Below, one piece after another: positions 39,329-49,199 of a stretch of DNA of 64,000 nucleotides. Origin of the DNA: SZUA-365 sp034002405 (GTDB taxonomy: Bacteria; Bacteroidota; Ignavibacteria; SZUA-365); assembly GCA_034002405.1 (NCBI GenBank), contig JAVFAS010000002.1, positions 1 through 64,000 on the forward strand, given 5' to 3'. Positions within the stretch are counted from its first letter, which is position 1. The number at the start of each line of letters is the position of its first letter. A program made the translations under genes and the position numbers. The notes under the pieces are model-generated. The model was not told the origin of the DNA and did no database searches. It was given only the letters and a program-made list of their open reading frames with translations.

Positions 39329-41881
39329 ATGAACGGGTTTTCATTTTTCCATGCCAGACCACATGCGGCACGCGTACTCTATATCGCATGCCTGCTCGCC
39401 GCGCTCGCGTTCGCATCGATCTGGATCGTGCGCTTCGCCTCCATCGTCACCGACGAGAACTGGTATACCGACATCGACGGAAAGGTGACCATCGTCGAGG
39501 TGCATCCGGGCGGCGTCTCCGATCGCGCGGGATTGCGTCCCGGCGACGTCATCGCGACCATCAACGGCAAGCACGTCCGTGACAAGTACGACGCCAACGC
39601 CTACCTGCTCCGCAGCCGCGGCGGCGAACCGCTCGTGTATGGCATCGTCCGGGACGGCGTCCGGATGGAGATTACGATTTACACGGCGGTGTACGGACTC
39701 CCGCTCTTCTATCTCGCGCACATCCTCACCGGCCTCGCGTTCATCGGCCTGGGAACCTGGGTCTTCCTCCGCCGCGCGTTCCAGCCGGTCGCCCGCCTCT
39801 ACGGATATTCACACCTGATATTCGGATTTACGCTGCTGGTGTCCCAGTCGTATTCGTTTCTCTCGTATCCGGATTTCATCACGCGGGCGGGCATGCTGCT
39901 GGGACTCGCCGGATGGGCGGCCTCCTTCGGGGTATTCAGCCACCTCTTCCTCCATTTCCCCGCGCAGCGCTTCGTCAAACCCGTGACACGTCTCGATCTG
40001 GCACTGCTCTATCTTCTCCCGTTGGCGGGAGTCGTGCTGGGCCTGGTGCTTGGCGGGATATTCTCGTTGCAGGGCGTGCTCCGTTCGGCCGTGCAGTTCG
40101 GAAGTGTCGCGATTGCCATCACCGCGGGACAGGTCCGGCTCACCCGTCGGTACCGTCTCTTCGAGAGCGTCGAGTTCCGGCAGCGTTTCCCGCTTGTCCG
40201 TGCAGGCATCATCATCGCGCTCGCGTTCGTGGCCGCCTCGCTCGCCGTCACGCAGTACACGGCATGGCAGGCAATCTTTCTCGTCGGCCTCGCCACGCCC
40301 ACGTTGTTTTTCATCACCATCGTGCGCTCCCGCATTTTCGATCTGTACGTCGTCGTCCGTCGCGGGTCGGTCTACACCACGCTGACCTATGTCGCGGGGG
40401 GAACACTCATTCTGTTGTTCTTCCTGCTGCTCATTCTGCTTCCGGCGCAACCACTGGACCTTCCCGTCCTGAATGTCACGGGCAAGCAACTCGAAATCGT
40501 GCCGATGCAGAATCTGCCCGAGGCGCAGCAGCAGGTTTTCATGAAGCGCTTGTATCTGACCATCGGTGCCCTCGCCCTCGCAGCGTTCTGGTGGCTGCAC
40601 CGCCGCGCGCAGCACCTGCTCGACGAGCGCTTTTATCGTGGATCCTACGATTACAAACAGGCACTCACAAGTTTCAGCAAACTCTCGCACAGCTACGCCG
40701 ACACCGCCCTGCTCGCCCGGGCGGTGGTCAACGATCTGGTCACGATCATGTATCTCAAGGGTGCGGCGTTCGCGCTCCGCACCGAGACAAGTTATTCGCT
40801 GCTGGCGTCCAACGGCCTGCATCTCGATGCCGGAATTCTGAGCTTCGATCCGGAGGTGGCGCGCGCGATGGATGAACTCTTCGCACGGGGTCCGGCTCAG
40901 CCCGCCGACAACCTTCCCGTGCGTGAACGATTCACCGAATTCGGCGTGGAGTTCCTCGTGGCCGTGGCCGTGGGAGGCCGCATCGATGCACTGATCCTGC
41001 TCGGAGAGAAGCAGGCCGAAACGAATTATTCGCGGGAGGATGTCGAGCTGCTGGACAATCTCGCCATCAACGTCGCCGACGCGCTGATGACCATGCGATT
41101 CTACGAAAGCGCGCAGGAGAAGGAACGCATGCGCAAGGAGCTGGAAATCGCCCGCCGCATCCAGCTCGGGTCACTCCCGGAATCGCTCCCCGATCTTCCG
41201 GGCATCGACATGGCGGCGGAGTCGCTTCCCGCCTACGAGGTCGGCGGCGATTTCTACGACTTTCTCCCCCGGTACGACGCGACAACCTTGATCATCGGAG
41301 ATGTCTCGGGGAAAGGCACTTCCGCGGCAATGTATCTCGCGCGCATTCAGGGCATCATGAAGACCATCGAGTCATACCAACCGACGTTGTGGGAGCTTTT
41401 CGTTCGCCTCAATACACAGATCTTCGACCACATCGAGAAACGCAGTTTCGTGACGATGGCCGCGCTCCGGGTTGAACTGACGAAGAGCGAGGTGACCTTT
41501 CTGCGTGCGGGACATCTCCCCCTGCTCCACTACAACGCGCTCAGTCGCGACGTCACCCTCCATCAGCCGCCTGGTCTCGCGGTGGGCCTCGACCGGCAGG
41601 CATTTTCGGAACAGCTCGGCGAGGAACGCGTTTTCGTCCGCGGCGGCGATATCTTCGTGCTGCTGTCGGATGGCATCACGGAAGCGGAGGACGCCCACGG
41701 TGCGCAGTTCGGCATCGAGGGCGTGGTCGATTGCCTGCGCGCCTCGGCCGGAGCGACGGCGATCGCGATCAAGCAGGCCGTGCTCGAGGCCGTCAACCGC
41801 TGGACCGCTGGTCAGGAACGGAACGACGATCAGACACTCGTGGTCGTGAAATTCACGCCCGCGCATTCTCCCGAACCCTGA
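39329..41881 (+). CDS. PDZ-membrane-GAF-SpoIIE phosphatase
   Basis: 850 aa. After one TM helix comes a PDZ-like domain (about 50-115; VTIVEVHPGGVSDRAGLRPGDVIATING). Eight or so membrane helices follow (about 120-420), then a GAF-like domain (about 450-600) and a C-terminal PP2C/SpoIIE domain (about 610-850). The phosphatase motifs are AYEVGGDFYDF, GDVSGKGTSAAMYLA, LRAGHLPLLHY and LLSDGITEAED. It probably senses envelope or membrane signals and dephosphorylates an anti-anti-sigma partner; none is encoded nearby. Confidence 0.87.
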   Translation: MNGFSFFHARPHAARVLYIACLLAALAFASIWIVRFASIVTDENWYTDIDGKVTIVEVHPGGVSDRAGLRPGDVIATINGKHVRDKYDANAYLLRSRGGEPLVYGIVRDGVRMEITIYTAVYGLPLFYLAHILTGLAFIGLGTWVFLRRAFQPVARLYGYSHLIFGFTLLVSQSYSFLSYPDFITRAGMLLGLAGWAASFGVFSHLFLHFPAQRFVKPVTRLDLALLYLLPLAGVVLGLVLGGIFSLQGVLRSAVQFGSVAIAITAGQVRLTRRYRLFESVEFRQRFPLVRAGIIIALAFVAASLAVTQYTAWQAIFLVGLATPTLFFITIVRSRIFDLYVVVRRGSVYTTLTYVAGGTLILLFFLLLILLPAQPLDLPVLNVTGKQLEIVPMQNLPEAQQQVFMKRLYLTIGALALAAFWWLHRRAQHLLDERFYRGSYDYKQALTSFSKLSHSYADTALLARAVVNDLVTIMYLKGAAFALRTETSYSLLASNGLHLDAGILSFDPEVARAMDELFARGPAQPADNLPVRERFTEFGVEFLVAVAVGGRIDALILLGEKQAETNYSREDVELLDNLAINVADALMTMRFYESAQEKERMRKELEIARRIQLGSLPESLPDLPGIDMAAESLPAYEVGGDFYDFLPRYDATTLIIGDVSGKGTSAAMYLARIQGIMKTIESYQPTLWELFVRLNTQIFDHIEKRSFVTMAALRVELTKSEVTFLRAGHLPLLHYNALSRDVTLHQPPGLAVGLDRQAFSEQLGEERVFVRGGDIFVLLSDGITEAEDAHGAQFGIEGVVDCLRASAGATAIAIKQAVLEAVNRWTAGQERNDDQTLVVVKFTPAHSPEP

Positions 41882-41885
41882 GGCC

Positions 41886-43568
41886 TTACCGCTCCTGCCT
41901 CCCACCCAACCCGGAATTCCACACGTACCGCAACCGCGCGTCGTAATACGATCGCTCGATGGTCTCGTACATGGTGATCATGGGGATGTCCCACCCCGAG
42001 GTCATTTTCCGGAGAAACGGCTCCAGTTCTCCGCGACGCTGCCGCGCTTCCGTCGCATCGTTTCCGAACACCTGAATCTCGATTTCGGCAATCTGCTGCC
42101 GCGGCGCGCTGCGAATCAGATGCAGCATCTGGGTGAAGCCCTTGGAAGTCTCGTCGACGGCATGCCCGCGCTTGAACAGTTCGGAAAAAACCCACGACAG
42201 CCGCTGCACGGGATTGTAGCCGCTTCGGGGCACCGGTGACCCATCGCTGCCATCCGGAATGCCGTCGCCATCGGTGTCGGGATTCCGGGGGTCGGTCATG
42301 AGTCCGAAATACTCGCTGTAATCCGTCGCGCCATCATTGTCCGTGTCGGGTTTGAGCGGGTCGGTCCCAAGGCGAATCTCCATCTCATCGAATAATCCAT
42401 CCGCGTCGAAATCCGCATCGTAGGAGCGGGTACCGAACGCGCTTTCCGCGGCGTCGTCAAGCCCATCCCCGTCGGTGTCGCGCAGCAGCGGACTCGATAC
42501 CGTTTCGAGACCGTCGGGAAGACCATCCCCATCGGTATCCGCGCGCAGCGGATCGGTGCCGCGCGCGAGTTCCACGCTGTCATTGAGTCCGTCGTTGTCC
42601 GAATCCGCGCGGGTGGGATTCGTGCCGCCCACCACCTCTTCCTGATCCCCGAGACCGTCACCGTCCGTGTCCTTCCGAAGGGGATCGCTTCCCCAGCGCC
42701 GCAGTTCCTCACCGTCGGTCAGCCCGTCCCCGTCGGTGTCGGCGAACAGCGGCGACGTGCCGCGGGTGATTTCCTCGCCATCGCGCAGGCCATCGCCGTC
42801 GGTATCGGGGTTATCGGGATCGGTCCGGTATTGCCGCGCTTCCTCCCGATTCGACAGGCCGTCATAGTCACGGTCACCATCGGGTGCGGGAAATGCGTAG
42901 GTGAATCCGATCCCCGTGGTGAGATACAGATCACTCCACTCCCCGGCTTCGAATCCGTCGAGATAATCGGTGAAGGTCGAATGCAGCGTCGCGTGCAGGC
43001 TGACGGCGAAATGGTCGCCGAGCAGGTAATCGAACATGACGGTCAGCGGAATGCCGGCGGTCCATTTCCCATAATCCTCCTGCGGTTTCGGAAGCGCGTC
43101 ACCATTGCCATTCATCGGCGAGAAATAGGTGAATTCCAGACCGCCGCCAAGAAAAAGTTCCGCCTCCGTTCCCACGCGTGTGCGCCAGAATGCTTCGAAG
43201 GTCAGCGGCAGCGCGAAGCCGCGGCAGACTTCGTTGACCGGCAGCCAGGTGGTGTCGAAGTGGCCGAGAATCTGATGATCGGTCTTCCACTGGAGGTCAT
43301 GGAATCCCACGCCGGCCATGGCGTAGAGCGATCCGTTGCCGGGACCGAGATCACGGACAACGCGACGCAACGTCAAGGCCCCGCCATTGGAAAACCGGGT
43401 GTCGGGAAAATCGTCCAGCATTTTCGTCACGCTGCCCTGGACGCTGAATATCCACGCGCGCGGCTGTTCCGGCGCGAGCGTCTGTGCCCGGGCTCCGGCG
43501 CTGACGAGGAGGACGATCGCGGCGGCCATGCGAAGGTGCCGCCAAAAGGATAATCGGATCTTGTTCAC
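41886..43568 (-). CDS. Outer-membrane protein with thrombospondin type 3 repeats
   Basis: 560 aa from the GTG at 43568; ATG 43634 would overlap the previous gene and ATG 43529 gives a short leader. Signal peptide ends at ARAQ. Residues about 20-230 look like an OprF/OmpA-type beta-barrel. Nine or ten calcium-binding TSP3 repeats follow (PDTDGDGLRDGEE, ADTDGDGLPDG and so on, about 235-450). The last 100 residues replace a standard OmpA peptidoglycan domain: IAEIEIQVFGNDATEARQRRGELEPFL is only faintly OmpA-like. Possibly a structural outer-membrane anchor. Confidence 0.75.
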   Translation of the reverse strand: MNKIRLSFWRHLRMAAAIVLLVSAGARAQTLAPEQPRAWIFSVQGSVTKMLDDFPDTRFSNGGALTLRRVVRDLGPGNGSLYAMAGVGFHDLQWKTDHQILGHFDTTWLPVNEVCRGFALPLTFEAFWRTRVGTEAELFLGGGLEFTYFSPMNGNGDALPKPQEDYGKWTAGIPLTVMFDYLLGDHFAVSLHATLHSTFTDYLDGFEAGEWSDLYLTTGIGFTYAFPAPDGDRDYDGLSNREEARQYRTDPDNPDTDGDGLRDGEEITRGTSPLFADTDGDGLTDGEELRRWGSDPLRKDTDGDGLGDQEEVVGGTNPTRADSDNDGLNDSVELARGTDPLRADTDGDGLPDGLETVSSPLLRDTDGDGLDDAAESAFGTRSYDADFDADGLFDEMEIRLGTDPLKPDTDNDGATDYSEYFGLMTDPRNPDTDGDGIPDGSDGSPVPRSGYNPVQRLSWVFSELFKRGHAVDETSKGFTQMLHLIRSAPRQQIAEIEIQVFGNDATEARQRRGELEPFLRKMTSGWDIPMITMYETIERSYYDARLRYVWNSGLGGRQER

Positions 43569-43596
43569 GAATATGCCGTATCGGTGAGATGAATGT

Positions 43597-44568
43597 TCAT
43601 GGGGTGGCCTCGGACGAGGTGGAACGCGTGCCATAGCGTTCCTCGAACCACGCCTCGATTTCCGCTTTCTGTGTTGTCAGCGTCTCCGGCACATGCCGGC
43701 GGGTCAGCGCCTCGATATACTCGGGTGTCGTACCACAACAGCCACCGATGAGCCGCGCGCCGTCGTCGACCCAGCCGCGTGATGCCTCCACGAAGCCGGC
43801 AATATCCGTGTCACGACGGATGTCGGTGTCCTCGACCGAATCCGGATTTCCGGTATTCGCATAACAGCCGACCGGCAGGGTCGTGCTCGCACGCAACGCG
43901 CGGAACGCCGTCCGCATGTCCGATGCGGCCACGCAGTTGACGAGCAGTGCCGTGGGCGCGAAGGGGAGCACCGCGTGGACGGCATCATTGATGGCCTCAC
44001 CGGACAGCAGCCGTCCCGTCGCATCGGTGACGAAACTCACCATGAACTCCTTGCCGGTTCGGGCGCAGGCTTCCGCCGCGGCTTCCGCTTCGCGTATGGT
44101 CATCATCGTCTCGACGAGAAGGATGTCCACACCGAAGGTGGCAAGAAGTCCGGCCTGGTGGTGATGTTCCTCGCGCAGTTCGTCCCGCGGCGGCACGTCT
44201 TCCGGTCGGTAGCAATCTTCCACCGGCGCGAGCCCGCCCGCGATGAGCACGGGTCGCGCGGGACGGTACCGTTCCCGCGCCTCGAACGCGAGCTGCACGG
44301 CGCGCAGATTCACTTCCTCCCAGCGATCCTCCATTCCTGCCTTCCGCAATGCGCGAAGGTTGCTGCGAAAGGTGTTCGTCGTGATGATATCCGCCCCCGC
44401 ATGCAGGTAGTGGTAGTGGATGTTGCGCACGACATGCGGCGCGCGCAACAGTGCGGTCGCGGACCAGAGCGGAGCGGGGAGCTCGATACCCGCGCGCAGG
44501 AGTTCGGTGCCGGTGGCACCGTCCATGATGAGCGGCGAGCGCTGCGCGAGAAATTCGGAAAGAAGCAT
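43597..44568 (-). CDS. Homocysteine S-methyltransferase family protein
   Basis: 323 aa. The barrel starts with PLIMDGATGTELLRAGI, and the zinc ligands are a Cys in LLVNCVAA and the Cys pair in LIGGCCGTTPEY. It resembles the N-terminal domain of MetH and BhmT/MmuM enzymes, so it methylates homocysteine from an unidentified donor such as S-methylmethionine or betaine. No cobalamin-binding domain is present. It follows larE by 60 bp and may share its transcript. Confidence 0.88.
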   Translation of the reverse strand: MLLSEFLAQRSPLIMDGATGTELLRAGIELPAPLWSATALLRAPHVVRNIHYHYLHAGADIITTNTFRSNLRALRKAGMEDRWEEVNLRAVQLAFEARERYRPARPVLIAGGLAPVEDCYRPEDVPPRDELREEHHHQAGLLATFGVDILLVETMMTIREAEAAAEACARTGKEFMVSFVTDATGRLLSGEAINDAVHAVLPFAPTALLVNCVAASDMRTAFRALRASTTLPVGCYANTGNPDSVEDTDIRRDTDIAGFVEASRGWVDDGARLIGGCCGTTPEYIEALTRRHVPETLTTQKAEIEAWFEERYGTRSTSSEATP

Positions 44569-44628
44569 GGCAATCGGAGTCGTTGCGATGTTCGTGAGGC
44601 GTGTGCGAAACGGACCGATCGATCTTGG

Positions 44629-45456
44629 TCAACGCGCCGTGGCGCTGCTGACACTTCCCGAACGAAACGTCCGTTTATCCACATGTCGAAAACCGAGTGC
44701 GAGGATCGCGTCGCGGCAGCGCGCGAGGTCGAGGCGGTCGATCAGCGATGCTTCGACTTCGACCATGGCGATGTCGTCGGGGAGATGACGGACCCGGAAA
44801 TTCACCTCCTCGGCGAATGCGTACATCTTGCGCACAATCTCTTCCGCGCGCTCGATGCGACGCAGGTGATCGACCGTCGCGGGAATACCGATCCGCAGCC
44901 GTGATCGCAGGCAGGGACTGGCGGCCGCGTTCCAGTTCGGCAGACCCGCATGCCGCGACAGCAGCCGGATCTCCTCCTTGGTGAAGCGGGCGAGCGGACT
45001 GCGGACCGCGTGTTCCCGGGCGGCCTGAAGGCCCACGCGTGTCGGATCACCAAGATCATCGGCATTTGTTCCATTATAGAGAATGGTGTCATCCGTGTTC
45101 GCGCCCCGGTACACCGCCTCCATCGCGGAATAAATGTTGCTCTTGCAGATATAACAGCTCTGTCCCTCGTTGGCGATGTAGGTCGGATCAAGATATTCAG
45201 CGCTTTGCACGAAACGGAGCGGAATGCCGATATGTCCGGCGATGTCCGACGCGGCCTCCTGCATCATCGCCGACACCGACGGCGACAAGGCCATCACGGC
45301 CTCGCAGTTCCGTGGAAACGCATCGAACACCGCCTTGGCGGTCAGCGCGCTGTCGACGCCGCCGGAAAACGCGATCAGATGATGCAGGGCGTCCGTTCCC
45401 GCGTGACGGATATCCGCGACCAGGGTGGAATAGACCGCGCCGATCTCGCTCATCAT
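44629..45456 (-). CDS. larE: ATP-dependent sacrificial sulfur transferase LarE
   Basis: 275 aa. The PP-loop SGGVDS (residue about 30) adenylates the pincer precursor. Cys182 in AASPCLRSRLRIG matches the sacrificial Cys176 of Lactobacillus plantarum LarE. YNGTNADDLGDPTRVG is also typical. It inserts sulfur into the nickel-pincer cofactor of lactate racemase-type enzymes. It follows larB by 12 bp. Confidence 0.94.
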   Translation of the reverse strand: MMSEIGAVYSTLVADIRHAGTDALHHLIAFSGGVDSALTAKAVFDAFPRNCEAVMALSPSVSAMMQEAASDIAGHIGIPLRFVQSAEYLDPTYIANEGQSCYICKSNIYSAMEAVYRGANTDDTILYNGTNADDLGDPTRVGLQAAREHAVRSPLARFTKEEIRLLSRHAGLPNWNAAASPCLRSRLRIGIPATVDHLRRIERAEEIVRKMYAFAEEVNFRVRHLPDDIAMVEVEASLIDRLDLARCRDAILALGFRHVDKRTFRSGSVSSATAR

Positions 45457-45468
45457 CGTGTACCCGGA

Positions 45469-46266
45469 TCATTCCACGGCATGGCCACCACTCGTATTGC
45501 GCGACATCATGCGATTGATGCGATGCGCCGCGGCCGCGGCGCCGATTCCATTGTCGATATTGACGACCAGCACCCCTGGGGCGCAGCTGCCGATCATGGA
45601 GAGCAGCGCGTTGATCCCCCCGTGGTTGACACCGTAGCCGACAGAGGTCGGGACCCCGATCAGCGGAATGGAGAGCAGTCCCGCCAGCACCGAGGGAAGC
45701 GCGGCTTCCATGCCCGCGACACAGATGCAGACGTTCGCCGTCGCGATGGCGGGGAGAACCGACAGCAAGCGGTCGAGTCCCGCCACGCCGACATCCGCGA
45801 AGCGTTCGACCACGCTCCCGGCGTAGGTGCAGGCGATCTCCGCCTCCTCGGCGACACCGAGGTCCGACGTCCCCGCGGTCACGATGGCAATACGGCCCGT
45901 AGGGTGCGCGGGCGGCATCGGCGCGTACACCGCGGTCGCGGAACGATCATAATATCGGACGTCAACATCCTGCATGTTGATCGCGTCGAACATCTCCCGG
46001 GGGAGGCGGGAGACGAGGATGTTCCGACGATCATGTGCACGCAGGGCATCAAGAATGCCACGCAGCTCCTCCCGCGTTTTCCCCGGTGCGTACACGACCT
46101 CCGGAAATCCCGTCCGCTCTCGCCGCGCGAGATCGAGGCGCGCGAAATCACCAACGGAAAGGTGCCGACGTTGCGCGTCACGGATCGCTGCGGCGCAGGA
46201 TGAGATATCGACACGGCCATCGCGCAGCTGCTGAAGAAGCTGCCATATATCCTGGGCGCTGTCCAT
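45469..46266 (-). CDS. larB: Nickel-pincer cofactor carboxylase/hydrolase LarB
   Basis: 265 aa. The C-terminal AIR-carboxylase-like (PurE) domain shows IVTAGTSDLGVAEEAE, CVAGMEAALPSVLAGL and GVPTSVGYGVNHGGINALLSM. LarB carboxylates nicotinic acid adenine dinucleotide at the start of pincer-cofactor synthesis. ATG 46266 is the natural start; the frame runs open to 46533 without family similarity. larC and larA are not in the window. Confidence 0.93.
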   Translation of the reverse strand: MDSAQDIWQLLQQLRDGRVDISSCAAAIRDAQRRHLSVGDFARLDLARRERTGFPEVVYAPGKTREELRGILDALRAHDRRNILVSRLPREMFDAINMQDVDVRYYDRSATAVYAPMPPAHPTGRIAIVTAGTSDLGVAEEAEIACTYAGSVVERFADVGVAGLDRLLSVLPAIATANVCICVAGMEAALPSVLAGLLSIPLIGVPTSVGYGVNHGGINALLSMIGSCAPGVLVVNIDNGIGAAAAAHRINRMMSRNTSGGHAVE

Positions 46267-46379
46267 TGTGGTAATATAACCGAGGCGCCGGACATGCGAC
46301 AATGTGAAAATTCGTGCGATGGAAGAACACCAGACCCTCCCGCGCGGATCGATGACAAAGCGTGCGTTCCGTTGCCGGT

Positions 46380-46410
46380 TTTGCCCGACCGCGAAAATCC
46401 TGCATGTTTG
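46380..46410 (+). promoter_or_regulatory. Candidate promoter of the P2-type ATPase gene
   Basis: TTTG (46380-46383), a 19-nt spacer, then CATGTTTG (46403-46410). Only the first T of TAnnTTTG is changed. The GGAGAG ribosome-binding site begins about 12 nt downstream. Confidence 0.5.
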
Positions 46411-46436
46411 TAGACGACCATCGGAGAGATCGACGC

Positions 46437-49199
46437 ATGAAGCACTGGCATGTCCGTCCCCTGGAGGACATATATTCGGAATTCGAAACCCCACCGGAGC
46501 GAGGACTCGACGCGGCGACGGTCGAGCGTTCACGTCGCACGCACGGGGCGAACGCCTTGCCGACGGAGAAGCGGAAGCCCTGGTATACCCTGCTGCTCGA
46601 GCAGGCGAACAATCCCATCATCATCATCCTCCTCGTCGCCGCCGTCCTGACCGCTCTGCTCGCCGATCCGGTCGATTCGATTGTCATTTTCGTGGTCGTG
46701 ATCGTCAACACGCTGATTGGCTATTACCAGGAGACCAAGGCGGAGCAGGCGCTGCGGGCGCTCAAGGACCTGACGGCACCGACGGCACGCATCCTCCGCG
46801 ACGGACAGCAACACACCTTGCCATCGACCGAACTCGTCTGTGGCGATGTGGTGTTCGTGGAATCCGGCACCAAGGTCCCCGCCGACATCCGCCTGATCGA
46901 TGCCGTCGAGTTGATGGTCGATGAATCGATGCTCACGGGCGAAAGCGTGCCGGTGCTGAAAAATGCCCGTACGGTGGTGGAACCCAGTGCCGCGCTCGGT
47001 GACCGGCTGAACATGCTGTACGCGGGAACCGTGGTGCAGCGCGGACGCGGGCGCGGTGTGGTCGTCGCCGTCGGTGTCCAATCCGAACTCGGACAGATCA
47101 CACAAAACATCATCGAAGCGGAGGAGGCAATCTCCCCGCTGCAGCTCCGCCTGGCCCGTTTCGGCAAGAATCTCAGCATCGCCATCGGCATCGCCATCGG
47201 TGTGCTGTTCATCGCGGGACTGCTGCAGGGCAACTCCATCCTGGGAATGTTCCTCACCTCGGTGGGACTCGCGGTTTCGGCGATTCCGGAAGGACTTCCG
47301 GTCTCGGTCACCGTCGCGCTCTCGATCGGCGTCTACACCATGGCGAAGAAGAACGCGATCATCCGCAAGCTTGCCGCGGTGGAAACCCTGGGCAGTACCA
47401 CGGTCATCTGCAGCGATAAAACCGGAACGCTGACGGAAAACGCCATGACCGTGACCCGGATCATCGCGGGAGGCACGGAATTTGTCGTGAGTGGAACGGG
47501 CTATGATGCCGATGGTGCGATCAGCGGACCCGACGGTGTGCTCGCGGACATTCCGGAACAGTCACCACTCGGACGCACGCTGCTCATCGGCGCGCTCTGC
47601 ACAGAATCGCGATTGGTGCACGACGAGGATCGGGTGACGCTTGTCGGAGATCCCACCGAAGGGGCGCTGCTGGCCAGCGCGATGAAGGGAGGGGTCACTC
47701 CGGAAGAAGCGCTGCGGCGGCATCCCATTGTCGATATTCGCCCCTTTGAATCCGAATTGCAGTACATGGCCGTCTCGATTCGTTTCGAGGGTCGCACGAT
47801 CCTCCTGATCAAAGGGTCGCTGGAGCGCATCCTCTCGATGTGTGATCGCATGCACCGTGCCGAGGGCGAAGTCCCGCTCGACGACGCGGCGGTGCGCGCC
47901 ATGGCGGCCGCATTGGCGCGGCAATCGCTTCGCGTGATCGCCTGCTGCTGGCGCGATATCACCCCGGAGGAATCCGTGCACGACGAATCCACCTACACCG
48001 GCTGCGTGTTCGCCGGGATGCAGGGCATGTACGATCCACCCCGCGAGACCGCGAAACAGGCAATCGCGGACTGCAAGAACGCCGGGATCAAGGTCATCAT
48101 GATCACCGGCGATCATCCCGAAACGGCGCGAGCCATCGCGACCGAATTGCGTCTCGACGACGGGCGGATCGACGTGATCACCGGTGCGCAACTCGACGAG
48201 ATGGATGACAAGGATCTGCACGACCGTTGCGATGTCACCGAAGTGTACGCGCGCGTTTCCCCCATGCACAAACTTCGCATCGTGCGACAGTTACAGCGGC
48301 GCAATCATATCGTCACCATGACCGGCGACGGTGTCAATGATGCGCCGGCGCTGAAGGCCGCGAATATCGGGGTGGCGATGGGCGCCGGCACCGATGTCGC
48401 CAAGGAAGCGTCGAGCATGGTGGTGATCGACAACAGCTTCGCCTCGATCGCGGCCGCCGTGCGCTATGGCCGCGTGATTTTCGACAATCTGCGTCACATT
48501 ATTCTCTTCGTGCTGAGCACCAGTTTCGGCGGCGTGCTCACCATCATGGCCAGCATCGTCGCGGGAATGCCGCTCCCCCTGCTCCCCGCGCAGCTGTTGT
48601 GGGTGAACCTCGTGACCGATGGCATATCCACCTTCCCGCTCGCGTACGAAAAGGAGCACGGGGATGTCATGGCGCGACCTCCCCGTCCGACGAACGCGGG
48701 ATTGGTCCCCAAGGAGATGCTCATCAACATCCTCCTCGCGGGGGTCATCATGATGATCGGCACGCTGGGCGTGTACACCTGGGCGCTCAACGTGCATGGC
48801 TACCATTTCGTCGCGGAAGAACTCCAGGGGTTCCCGCTGGAGAAAGCCCGGACCATGGCATTTGTCACGCTCGCGTTGTTTCAGATATTCAACGTCCACA
48901 ATTCGCGCTCGCTGCACGCCTCGTTGTTCCGCATCGGCGTGTTTTCGAATCGTCCGTTGCTGCTTGTCATGCTGGTCTCGCTGACACTGCAGGTCGCGGC
49001 GATTCACGTTCCCGGACTCAACACCCTCCTGCGCGTCACCCCGCTCACGCTCGGCGAATGGGGCGTCTGCGTGTCGACCGCGGCCTCGATTCTTGTTCTC
49101 ATGGAACTGCACAAACTCCTGCTGCGCCTCTGGACCAGGCAGCGCACACGCGAGACACGGCGGGATTCAGCGCCGGGCAAACCAACGCAGACGAAGTGA
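46437..49199 (+). CDS. P2-type cation-transporting ATPase
   Basis: 920 aa, SERCA/PMCA-like. The phosphorylation site is D327 in CSDKTGTLTEN, the actuator motif is DESMLTGESVP, and the hinge is MTGDGVNDAPALKAAN. PEGLP in M4 fits Ca2+- or monovalent-cation-type pumps; ten TM helices are expected. Ca2+, Mn2+ or Na+/K+ export cannot be separated by eye. It is divergent from larB and its last 33 bp overlap the 3' end of copA on the other strand. ATG 46437 follows GGAGAG. Confidence 0.92.
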   Translation: MKHWHVRPLEDIYSEFETPPERGLDAATVERSRRTHGANALPTEKRKPWYTLLLEQANNPIIIILLVAAVLTALLADPVDSIVIFVVVIVNTLIGYYQETKAEQALRALKDLTAPTARILRDGQQHTLPSTELVCGDVVFVESGTKVPADIRLIDAVELMVDESMLTGESVPVLKNARTVVEPSAALGDRLNMLYAGTVVQRGRGRGVVVAVGVQSELGQITQNIIEAEEAISPLQLRLARFGKNLSIAIGIAIGVLFIAGLLQGNSILGMFLTSVGLAVSAIPEGLPVSVTVALSIGVYTMAKKNAIIRKLAAVETLGSTTVICSDKTGTLTENAMTVTRIIAGGTEFVVSGTGYDADGAISGPDGVLADIPEQSPLGRTLLIGALCTESRLVHDEDRVTLVGDPTEGALLASAMKGGVTPEEALRRHPIVDIRPFESELQYMAVSIRFEGRTILLIKGSLERILSMCDRMHRAEGEVPLDDAAVRAMAAALARQSLRVIACCWRDITPEESVHDESTYTGCVFAGMQGMYDPPRETAKQAIADCKNAGIKVIMITGDHPETARAIATELRLDDGRIDVITGAQLDEMDDKDLHDRCDVTEVYARVSPMHKLRIVRQLQRRNHIVTMTGDGVNDAPALKAANIGVAMGAGTDVAKEASSMVVIDNSFASIAAAVRYGRVIFDNLRHIILFVLSTSFGGVLTIMASIVAGMPLPLLPAQLLWVNLVTDGISTFPLAYEKEHGDVMARPPRPTNAGLVPKEMLINILLAGVIMMIGTLGVYTWALNVHGYHFVAEELQGFPLEKARTMAFVTLALFQIFNVHNSRSLHASLFRIGVFSNRPLLLVMLVSLTLQVAAIHVPGLNTLLRVTPLTLGEWGVCVSTAASILVLMELHKLLLRLWTRQRTRETRRDSAPGKPTQTK

